From Ettlia oleoabundans (taxonomy: Eukaryota; Chlorophyta; Chlorophyceae; Chlamydomonadales), in contig JAAMXP010002201.1 in the NCBI GenBank assembly GCA_019693395.1, forward strand, positions 1 to 12,957: a stretch of 12,957 nucleotides of DNA, in the 5' to 3' direction. The notes beneath the pieces were generated by a model. The model saw only the letters and a program-made list of their open reading frames with translations. It was not told the origin of the DNA and searched no databases. The first letter of the stretch is position 1; the number at the start of each line of letters is the position of its first letter. The translations under genes and the position numbers were made by a program. Positions 1 to 8,700 of the stretch are shown here, in pieces.

Positions 1-20
1 GTGGGGGTGGGGTGGGGGGG
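1..20. repeat. G-rich tract at the left edge, inside an SDR intron
   Basis: Three G runs of four to seven bases are separated by single T. In the sense of the SDR gene this is a C-rich pyrimidine tract at the visible end of its fourth intron, suggesting that the next acceptor lies just outside the window. Confidence 0.45.
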
Positions 21-245
21 TAAAGGTGCATCAAGGGGTCAAGGACAGGCGCATGACAGATTGGCAGGGACAAGAGTGCCACAGAGATTGAGCCTGGTAA
101 GAGCAGCGGGTGACGACATGTCCAATTGTGAAGACTTGCCGATTGGCTCCACCCAGACTGGCAGCTGGGGCGGCAGGGCCGCATGGCTTGCAACGGCCGC
201 TGCCACCCAGCACAGAGGGGTGGTAACACAGACTCCATCACCTAC

Positions 246-1844
246 CTGATACGACCCTGAGTATCCAGCATTGTTGATAACAACATCCATGCCACCCAGG
301 CGCTGGGTCACCTCTTCTATCAGCTTCTCCACGGCCGCTGGATCACTCACATCACACGCCATGCCTGCAAACGTGGAAAGAGCGACAGGCACACACCTGA
401 GTAGGCTGACATCTGCATGAGAGAAAGCAGTCTCAATAATTGACACAATGGGCGCATACTACTACCCAACTTGCTCAATCTAATCACCATAACCAGAGGA
501 CAGGGTCATGCAAGCCCCCATGGTTCTCAATACGGCACAGGCTGCCCCAGCACGGCAGGGCATTGGCTCACCGGAGATGTGCACCGCTGGTCCCACCTCC
601 TCCTGTAGTTGGTCCACCGCCTGCTGCGCACCCTCCTCGCTGCGGCTGGTGATCAGCACCGTGTCGCCAGACCTGCAGGCATAATCAAGCCAAGGCAATG
701 GCTGAGATGTTCTTGTATTGCCGCAAGTGCATTTCGATGTTGCTGGCCCGCTTTATAGCCGCTTTAGCGCCACTCTATGCACAGACTACGTGGTTAGTGT
801 GATGCGCACCCAGGGTTGACAGGCCAGCCCAGATACCTCCATCATACAAGCATGTCAGCAGCAGACAAGGATATATGTTGCAGGGTACCAAGGGTGGGAA
901 GTATCAAGCCAGCCGTACACCGCATACCTCAGAAATTCGCGTGCCAGCGCCTTGCCAACACCGGATGAGCCGCCTGTGATGAGCACACGTAGCGGTGCTT
1001 TGGGGGAGCGCCACAGGCGACGCACGCCAATGTGGTCATGTGCTGCCGTGAACAGGGCCCCAAGCATGCCTCCTGCCACTGTTGGCAGCCAAAGCGGCGT
1101 CAGGGCAGCCGAGCCTGCATGGAACGTTGGGCGCCAGGCATTGGACGCCGCTGTGCCAGGACAATAACAATCAGGGCTGGCTAGGATCAAAATGCTGCAA
1201 TGGAAAGTGATGTGGCTCACACAGGGTAAGCTGATCAAGGCACTGTTGCGTCTACGAAGCAGGGAGGCACGACCCCTAGTCACCGGAGCGATTCACCTAC
1301 CTGTCAGCTGCACTGCTACAGACAGCACCCACGCAGAGCCCACAACCATCAAAATAGGACGGTGGGCTCCTTCTAGCTGCTGCACCCTTTGTAGCGTTGA
1401 GAGAGAAGCGCTGCTGCTCCTGATCCTGCCGCTACCTCTGCTGCTTGTGCTGCCGCCTGCTGTTCCTGCTGCTCCGCCCGTCTCGCTGGTTGCCGCCTCA
1501 GTTCCCGCTTTCTCCGCTTGTTTGCACACCGACTGAATGATTTTCTCCTTTGTGACCTCCTCTACACCACTATGGCGTCCCGGCTTGGGCACAATGTTAC
1601 TGCTGGCCTTCTGGGCTTGCGTATCAGCAGACGGGAGCGTTGGTGTCGAGTCAGAGCGGCGGGTTGGCGTGGCCGCTGACCCAACCTTCAATGGTGGCCG
1701 CTTCCCGCCTGCAGCCGCCTGGACCGACAGCGTGCCGCGAGGGGAGCGTCCCAAGGGCTGTGCCACGCCTGACTGGGGGCGGTCGCGGCAGACAGCTAGG
1801 GCGCCACCGCACTGCTTGTGAGGCGCCGTTAGCAAGCCTCTCAT
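246..1844 (-). CDS. NYC1: Chlorophyll b reductase-like SDR (NYC1/NOL family), 5' part only
   Basis: Exons on the minus strand: 1844-1301, 1150-928, 672-572, 364-246 (329 codons, then donor gtaggt); the rest lies beyond the left edge. The family is an NAD(P)H-dependent short-chain dehydrogenase/reductase that reduces the chlorophyll b formyl group to 7-hydroxymethyl chlorophyll a during light-harvesting complex turnover in thylakoids. Residues 1-45 are basic, Ala/Ser-rich and end in SVQAAAG, typical of an algal transit peptide. Two hydrophobic segments follow (about 163-183 and 196-218), fitting membrane-anchored NYC1 better than soluble NOL. The Rossmann motif TGGSSGVG is at 240-247, the second strand reads SGDTVLITSRS, the acidic motif CDVSDP follows, and NNAG is at 320-323. 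The Ser-Tyr-Lys catalytic residues would be downstream and are not visible. ATG 1844 is the only in-frame ATG in the open stretch. The SDR fold is certain; the NYC1 versus NOL call is inference. Confidence 0.75.
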
Positions 1845-2382
1845 GGCGTCGACAAGAAAGGAAACCTGGAAGATGGTGCTCACGCTTTGAGCAAAGGAAT
1901 TTGTGGCGTATTCAACGCAGGGAGTCCTTTCGAAACACTTGTGACCTGGCTGACGAGGCAGGCTGCTCACAACCGCTTTTCTTGCCCAACAATTGATCAC
2001 AGAAGGAATTGTTGCAGTGAACTAGGCTATAGGTTGTTGGAGACAGCAGAAGGCGAAACCAAGCAAGCGCCCCACCTATTTGGAGAGCCTTTGCCCTGAT
2101 CAATTTATTGTGGAGTCTGCAGCTTACACACCAACGGTGGCACATGGGCGAATGCTAACCCGGCTCAACACGTCGGCCGCGTTACCTGCTGCCGTCCAGT
2201 GCGATCCCGAGTCGTGAGGAAGACAAACGCCTGTAGCAAACGAACGGGTGCCATCAATCTGTGCAGATGGGGCGAGAGGGAGTGGCCAGGGCACCCGCCC
2301 GCGGCCGCTGCTGTGCCGTGTTGCTTACCCCAGTGCGCCTTTGGCCACCTATGTACCGTGTTTGCAGGTCTCAGCGAGCAGC
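1845..2382. promoter_or_regulatory. Divergent intergenic region between the SDR gene and the UBA gene
   Basis: About 540 bases lie between the ATG of the minus-strand SDR and the first usable ATG of the plus-strand UBA gene, so it should hold both promoters and 5' leaders. A clear plus-strand splice acceptor (tttgcag, ending at 2367) shows that at least one upstream exon of the UBA gene starts in this region. I could not identify that exon: no open stretch with a good ATG and donor stood out. No convincing TATA box was seen. Confidence 0.5.
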
Positions 2383-3958
2383 ATGTACCCCACCATTGGA
2401 TTCGATGCCTCCTTGAATCCCTTACACAGTGCCTACCCAAATTTATCCACCGCAAGTGGCAGCGGCAGCAGCAGTGCAGCACAAACACCACCATCAACGC
2501 AGCAGTCACGGCCAGCCAATGGACCGCCTCCGCCGTCGCCCCCTGCCTTTCCCACACTGCAAGTGACGATCAACCCGCGCTACCAACTGGCGCCGCCGGT
2601 ATGCGGGTGCAACTGTGCATGTAGCCATCGGCAGCTGCTGCGCTCCACCATCGGGGGTGATGCTTGCCCTGCCCTCCATGTAGAAGTGACTGCTGTGTTG
2701 CATGGTTGCCATCCCAGCCTGCCGTATGACACCGTCCGCATGCAATATAAGAACACAAATGTTGCCCTTATCTGCAGGTGAAACCACCATCACAGCCTCC
2801 CAGCGCAGGAGGACCCGCAGCAGGTGCAGCAGCGCCGCCGCCCCCCCCCTCGCAGCCCTCGCGAGGCAGCAGCGAGCCGCTTGATCTTGATATGGAGCGC
2901 AAGTTGATCCGAAAGCTTGATCAGGCGGGCAGCAGCGGTGGAGGCAGCCACGACGGCAGTGGCTCTAACAGTAGAAGTTCTGGCAAACAGGCAAGCATGC
3001 GAATTTGTGCTTTGCTGTCCATGGCACAGCTGTGGTGCTTTATCAATCATCCGCCAGTGATGAGAAGGCCATGTCCTATTGTGAGTATGGCTCCTGCATT
3101 AACACTGCAATATGCTGCTGTTGTTGTGGCCTCTGCTGTTGCGTCGTGTGCCCCTACTGCTGGTGCTATTGCTGCTACAGCAACCGACCACAGCGTCAAG
3201 AATCAATGCCAGATTTGTCCGCCTGCTGGTCTGCTCTGTTGCTGCTGCTGCTTCCTCGGCTTAAAAGAGCGATTGGTATCCAAACGCGTGCCAAACGCAC
3301 AATCACTCAGTTTGTTTGCCTTTGCAGCTGGCGTTAGATGATCCCTATGAGGTACTGCTGGCGCGGTACACAGCAATGGGATACAGCAGGGAGGAGGTGG
3401 CCATGGCTCTCGTCATCGCGGGACCGGACCGCAGCGATGATGCTGACGGCATAGGTGCGGTTCACTGGTGGTTCGTGGTGCGGCTATGCTGCGGGCGGCT
3501 GTCCATCAGGGTTTAAGATTGGTGTGGCTGCTGATGGAAGTATGCGTTTGGTGGCGGGATGGAACCTGCCGTACGAAGTGTGCTCAGAGATGGGCTGAGG
3601 GAAGATGTGTTTGGGGAAGCAGGGGCCACAGATGCGGTGAGGACAGCAGCAGCGTGTGGGTGGGCATGGCTCGGGAAGTGTTCGGGGCACAAGTTTGTCT
3701 GTAGGCCAACCTGTAGCTCTTCGCTGTCCCATTTGCCAGGTTGCGGGTGTTGCCGCTGCATCCTGCCTGTTAGCGGTGGACACCTGCCAAACTGCAACCC
3801 TGCCCCACCCTGCGTGCCTGGGTGCAGTGGATGCGTGCCGCAAGTTCAAGAAGCTGTGCAGCATGGGTTTCAAGTCGGAGCATGCAGCGGCGGCGCTCGT
3901 CATGCACAGCGGTGACATGGATCAGGCAACGAACACGTGCCTGGATGCCACTGGTTGA
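2383..3958 (+). CDS. Tandem UBA-domain protein, plant/algal type
   Basis: Exons: 2368-2598 (first ATG 2383), 2778-2990, 3328-3454, 3828-3958 with stop TGA; 228 aa from 2383. Phases match at each join; the second intron needs a GC donor (CAG|gcaagc at 2991). The N-terminal half is Ser/Pro/Ala-rich and low in complexity. It contains a short conserved-looking strand (VTINPRYQLAPP) and an acidic-to-basic helix (LDLDMERKLIRKLDQ, about 107-121). The C-terminal half has two UBA-like three-helix units, with loops MGYS at about 160 and MGF at 198-200; the second is the more canonical. UBA domains bind ubiquitin or other partners. The order of segments agrees with my memory of a small, poorly studied Arabidopsis UBA/EF-Ts-like protein (At5g53330) of similar length; this was not checked. 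The acceptor at 2367 means an upstream exon exists, so the true start may lie further 5'. Confidence 0.75.
3109..3254 (+). repeat. CTG/TGC-rich stretch inside intron 2 of the UBA gene
   Basis: Degenerate TGC/TGT triplets fill much of the 337-base intron. One frame reads as runs of cysteine, but that frame does not join either flanking exon, so this is intronic simple sequence rather than coding DNA. Confidence 0.6.
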
Positions 3959-4258
3959 TAGCGCATTGCGTAAATCTGTGCAAATTCCCTTGAATAATCC
4001 TCATTTGCCTGAGCTGATGTAAACAACATGTGTCACAGAAACGTGGGTTGTGGAGAAACAAAAAATACGGTCTAGCTCACTTGACAGGCCAAACATGTGC
4101 TGATCGCAACCAGTGAGAAGAAGTTGTATACAACAGCAGTAACAAACAAGCAGTGGGGAGATGGCAGCAGATGAGGGGTAGCAGTAGTGGTAGCAAAAAG
4201 CAAATGCAGCAAGCCAGCCAATTTGAAAGCGGGGGGTGTTCAGTCATCGCGCAATCAG
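3959..4258. other. Convergent 3' intergenic region between the UBA gene and URM1
   Basis: The region holds the 3' untranslated regions of two converging genes. Besides TGTAA on the plus strand, a perfect 12-base palindrome (GTTGTATACAAC, 4123-4134) includes TGTAT on both strands. That could be a variant polyadenylation signal for URM1, since no exact TGTAA is present on the minus strand here. No coding signal was seen. Confidence 0.5.
4018..4022 (+). terminator. TGTAA polyadenylation signal of the UBA gene
   Basis: TGTAA occurs 60 bases after the UBA stop codon. This pentamer is the usual polyadenylation signal of green-algal nuclear genes and supports both the gene end and the lineage call. 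Confidence 0.6.
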
Positions 4259-5312
4259 TCAGCCGCCGTGAAGCGTGGAAATGAAGGTGATTCGATCACC
4301 CTCAGCCACCTCAGCCTCCAGCTCGCCGCTGCATAGACAGCCAGAGGTTGGGGGGCAAGGCGGGGTTGTTTTCCTTACTTAAACTGGCAAGCTTCGCTCC
4401 TGAAGAAACAGGAGAATAGGATCAGGTCCACAAAGGGCTTCCTGAATACATAGAAATGCAGATCGTCCGCGGTACATGTCATGTACATGTGCGGCAGCAC
4501 ATGAGCACAGCGCCCCAACGTAGAGTTGGCAGGCGCTTGCCTGCGCACTGTCAACGGCACAGACAAGCAGCCCAGCAGGCACTCACCACAGCTCCCAGTC
4601 AGTATCATTTACCAGCACCAAAACGCCAGGTCGCCTGCACACAACGACAATGGAACAGGGGGACGGGCTAAAATTATTCTTTCTGGCCGGCAAGGGTCAT
4701 GATGAGCCCAAGGCAAGGCCCAGTGCAATGCGCATACTAGTGCATCGCTGCACTCATGTGCTGTTGCCTTTGCCCACATGCAACACTTTCCTGATCCTTC
4801 ACATACGCTGCTGCCCTGCTGGTTTGCACGGTGATGCAGCTATAAGCTGCCACACTTTCAAGCTGGTGACCCTCCCGGACTCACACGCTGCTGCCCTTCA
4901 TGAAGAGCTCAGGCCGTTCTGTCAGCAGGTGTTCCCGTGCCCATGCCATAGCCTCCGCCACTGTCAGCTGCAGTGGTATGCAATCTCAACGGATGTAAGC
5001 CGGATCCACACGCAGTTTTCTTTTCAAATATGGAGGTTACATAGCAGCGGAAGAAGCGGAGGCACGTGCTGCCGCTGCAGCTGGCGCTGTGAGCTGCGCA
5101 CCTGGCCGCCGTTCTGCAGTGGTATATCGGCTTCCACCGTCTTTTGGTTGCCGAAAAGCAGCTCCATGCCGCCGCTGCGGTACGACAAAGAGCACCAGCG
5201 TTGCCTAGTGGGGTGCTGGAACACTTCCGGTGGACCATTAGTATCAACTCAGCGTTCCATAAAAGGGCAAATGACCAATGACGCACCTGAACTCAAACAC
5301 GACTCTCACCAT
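4259..5312 (-). CDS. URM1: Ubiquitin-related modifier 1 (Urm1)
   Basis: Five exons on the minus strand: 5312-5287, 5174-5102, 4967-4885, 4634-4587, 4328-4259 (stop TGA at 4261-4259). They total exactly 300 bases, encoding 99 aa, the usual Urm1 length. Introns are GT-AG and phases agree at every join. Urm1 is a beta-grasp protein activated by an E1-like sulfurtransferase (Uba4/MOCS3/CNX5). It is thiocarboxylated at its C-terminal glycine and donates sulfur for 2-thiolation of wobble uridine in cytosolic tRNAs; it can also be conjugated to proteins. Diagnostic motifs in order: first strand VRVVFEFSGG, MELLFGN, helix ending TERPELFMKG, VRPGVLVLVND followed by TDWELCGEL, and the C-terminus FISTLHGG. 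ATG 5312 is chosen because it encodes the expected first beta strand and joins in phase to exon 2. An overlapping out-of-frame ATG lies 8 bases upstream. Confidence 0.95.
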
Positions 5313-5320
5313 TCCGCCAT
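5306..5320 (-). other. Five-codon upstream ORF overlapping the URM1 start
   Basis: An ATG at 5320-5318 opens a frame of four amino acids (Met-Ala-Glu-Trp) and stops at TGA 5308-5306. It overlaps the URM1 ATG (5312-5310) in another frame. If transcribed, URM1 would need leaky scanning, re-initiation or a start site between the two ATGs. The overlap is seen directly; a regulatory role is inference. Confidence 0.4.
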
Positions 5321-5784
5321 GCGCGTCAGGACTCCTTGCACTGCTGGGCTGCCCTATGAAGGGTGTCAGCGATGCAACTCACAACCGAGCCATCTGTGTA
5401 AAGGCGATCACCCAGCACAGGCTCTGGGCCCGGCCTTGGCCCAGTGGCGCCAACGGGACGCGCGCTGTGTGCGGTGCGGCGACAGGTGACACATGGGGTG
5501 GATAAAACCTCCTTAGGCATTTGAATGGTCAGAACATCCTCAACATTTGGGCAGCCACATTGCTGGCCAACCAGTGCACTCACAACTTATTGGCTCATCC
5601 CACTGCGCACATTGCTGCTGCCACGTCCTGCCATGCCACATCCCTCGATATGCAGCCTGCTTATGTAATGCCTTGTTACAACTTACAACGCATGTGGTGG
5701 TGCCTACCAATGAGCTGAATAACAATTGGGTATGCGGAAATGATCTAGCAGGGGCAGTGCAGGCAGCCTGCGAGCAGTGGCACG
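5313..5784. other. Intergenic region: PIF1 3' end and URM1 upstream region
   Basis: About 470 bases separate the PIF1 stop codon from the URM1 start, both on the minus strand. The right part (about 5676-5784) is the PIF1 3' untranslated region with two TGTAA signals; the remainder should hold the URM1 promoter and leader. Open frames here have no recognisable protein character, and no TATA box was identified. Confidence 0.5.
5676..5687 (-). terminator. Tandem TGTAA polyadenylation signals of PIF1
   Basis: On the minus strand TGTAA occurs at 5687-5683 and again at 5680-5676, about 100 bases after the PIF1 stop codon. Two copies at this distance support the stop at 5785 as the true gene end. 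Confidence 0.65.
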
Positions 5785-8700
5785 CTACCTGCGGTTGTTG
5801 GGGCATGCTGCTGCCCAGTGATCCAGGCTGCCGCACTTGTAGCATGCACCCCGGCCGCTGCCACCCCCTCCAGCGGCACCTGCTTTCTTCTGGCTGAGAG
5901 GCTGGAAGAAAGCAGTGATGGCTGCAGCATGGCTCGGCCGGCCTGCTGCCACTGCTGCCACGGCTGCGCTGGCACCTGTCAATTTTCTCCTGCGCTTGGC
6001 CGCTGGCTGCTGCTCCTGCTGCTGCTGCTGCGATGGTGCGGGTGCTTGGGGCTGCGAAGCCCGCTTGGCACTGCCATATGCGCCACCACCCTGCTGGCTG
6101 TTGTTGCCATACAAGGGGCAGTTGGCTCCCCAATGGCCCGGCTGCTTGCAGCGGTAACAAATATCACCAGGCTTGGCTCCGCCGCCCCCGCCCCAACCGC
6201 CGCTGCTGGGGCCCGTGCCCGCTGCTGCTGCTGCTGCGGAAGCAGGTCCGTAGCCCCTGCCAGGGCTGGGACTTGGGCTGCCGTATCCCTGAGTGCCGCC
6301 ATAACCGCCGCCGCCGCCGCCACAACCGCCGCTGCTGCTGCGCACTGACAGCCCCCCCATCATCACCGCCTCAGACATATCTTTGGGCAGAGGGGCCTCA
6401 CACTTGTGGGCACGTTGCCACTGCATCCACGCGCCATCGCTGTACTCCCGCCCCGCCCGCAGCGCTTGGTCAAACCGTACCACCACCTGGGAGTTGTGAG
6501 GGTGCCAAGGCAGGCATGGCAGTAAATCGGGTCATGGCCTCTTCTCAAAATCCACCGAGACCTTCCCATCGGCAGCTTTGTCACCAATCCCACAACCACA
6601 TCACAAACAGTGCACTGGAGTGTTACGCCTAAAACGCGAGCTGCAACAGGAGTTGACGCGTGGCTGAGCAGTTGAGGCAAAAAAACTTGACGCAGCCATG
6701 GGTTGTAGCAGCCGGCAATCAACCATTTGGTAATCGTAGCTGCCACCCGGCCTTGCAGCACGCACCTGTGACGTTTTCACACAGCCCTGTGAGTGATCCA
6801 GCACCTGCAGGCCCTCCAGGGACCTCACACGGCTGCACAGGCAGGGGTTGAGGGATAGCGTGGGTGAGGCACGAGGTAGGATGAAGATGGGGAGGAAGGA
6901 GTGGAGAGGAATAGCCAGGTCGAGAAGGCTGCGTTATATTGCGAACAGGTTGAACGGCGAGCGTGTCAGGGGCTGCAGTTCAACAGCTGCATACAGCGAT
7001 AGGGAATCCCAATGAAGCAAACCCCATCAAAACGGCATCAAATGGACCAGCAGCACTGGCAGCTGGTCAGCGACCTGCGCTGAACTGCACTGCACATTAC
7101 CTGCCATGCCCCCCCCACCTGAGTGCCACATACGCCTGACCCTCGGCAAACATGTTGCGCAGAGACACCCGCGCCAAGTCCAGCGTCAGACCCTGCACAG
7201 CACAGCACGGCATGCCAGCGGTGAGCGTTGGCATGGAAGGCCTACAAGGTGCAGGCGCTGGCGAGTATGGCGCAAGGAAGGTGGGCCATAATATTGTTCC
7301 CAGTCTGACGTCTACCACCTGCTCATAATGCAGAGGAGCAGGCTAGACAAAGCTGCTGAAGCGGTAGTATACAGAGAACACAAAAGGTACAGGCAGAAGC
7401 ATCTTCCATGCCCGTCTGTAACCTACCGTTGCGCATCCCGCCGACCCTGCTTATCCCGCACACCTGGCACTTGTGTATGGTCATGGCCCACGCCAGTTTC
7501 AGGGGTATCTGCGTCCTCATGCAGCTGCCCACACCCGCCAGCTCAGCAGTGAACACCTCGGGGCCCAGTGCCAGCTCACGACCATTCAAAAACTTGACCA
7601 CAGGTATCAGAGAGGTGGGCTGGCCCCACCTGTAAGTTGCACAGGCAGGAGAAAAGGCAAGGAGGTGAGGCAGGGAAGCAGAGGAGCATGCAAGGGAGCG
7701 GGGATAGCGGTCGGCAGGCGCGACACTCCAATGAGCCCAGCACAGGGAGCACGGCGCGCATGGTGAGTTCCACGTTAAGCTGCATCTGTCCCACATTATG
7801 CCCCCTAAACATACAGAGACATCAAAACTTGATTGCACATGCAGGTAGTTGGCGCGAGGAACCAGCGGTGCATGCGCACCTCTGGGCCACCTGCACCTGT
7901 CGCGCCGCACGGTCCAGCTGCAGCGCAGCATCCCGCCGCTGCTTCAGAGGGCTGCCTGCGCCGGGCAGCAGCGACGCGCTCTCGCCACCCTGCTTCAGCT
8001 TGCGCTTGGATGCCGCCATCTCCTGCTGGAGCTGCACCAGCGACGGGAGACAGAAGAAATTTGGGGTGGAAGGCAAGTCACTGGGGAAGGAAAAAAATGG
8101 TTAGGGTGGGGTGGGGGTAAATGCAGGCACGCAGCACACATGCTGCTGATTCAACTCACCGAGTACTTTTTGGCCAACATGGACGTGACACATGTGAATT
8201 CAACTCAAATATATTTGCATGCAATATGCCTGGTGGAGCCACGCGGTGCTCATCCTGCTATACCCTGACAGCATGAAGACCTTGCGTTTGAACCACAAAC
8301 GCAGCCCAGCCCAGCCCCCAAGCCCAAAATTTTTCCCGTCTGCCCACCTGCGCCACAAAGTCTGCCCGCGTGATGAGGCGTGCGACCACCCCCCTGCTGC
8401 CGTTGACCAGGCTGCGGCTCACACCCAGCTCCATGTTCTTCAGAAGCATCACCTGCACGCAAAGGTGCAAGTGCAGCAATGGCAGGCATACACTGTTGCA
8501 GCAACAGACGGAAGAAGCAGCAGCACAACAGACTTGGCTTTTTTAGATTGCTCGCTCCAAAGAGCAACCGGTGTCCAATTGAGCGCCCCTCTTTGCGTGA
8601 ACTGCCTAAAACCGTGGACCAATATGCTCAGGCCGCTCCCTTCTTTACCAAGCTGCTACACCCTTGGTGTGCCGGGTAAGTGTGCCCCTTGCTGTGGCAG

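Noticed and set aside
1845..2000. N-terminal extension of the SDR beyond ATG 1844
   Set aside because: The frame is open to 2000 but contains no ATG; the extension would need a GTG start, not expected in a nuclear gene.
3005..3337. Cysteine-rich small protein (runs of Cys)
   Set aside because: It lies wholly within an intron of the UBA gene and arises from TGC/TGT repeats; it joins neither exon in frame.
5222..5224. Start of URM1 at 5224 giving a 107-residue protein
   Set aside because: The codon is GTG, the residues before the conserved region do not look like Urm1, and the exon 5312-5287 supplies the proper first strand in phase.
4650..5489. A 279-codon plus-strand open frame
   Set aside because: It is antisense to the URM1 exons and introns, has no recognisable domain, and the URM1 exons on the other strand match a known family end to end.
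5774..5787. Possible donor (CAG|gtagcg) at the PIF1 stop codon, implying a further exon
   Set aside because: Tandem TGTAA signals follow about 100 bases downstream and no downstream exon with protein character was seen; the TAG stop is preferred.
5540..6160. Long open frames on both strands over the PIF1 last exon
   Set aside because: They are shadows of Gln/Ala/Gly-rich triplet repeats; only the frame with two CCHC knuckles joins the helicase exons in phase.
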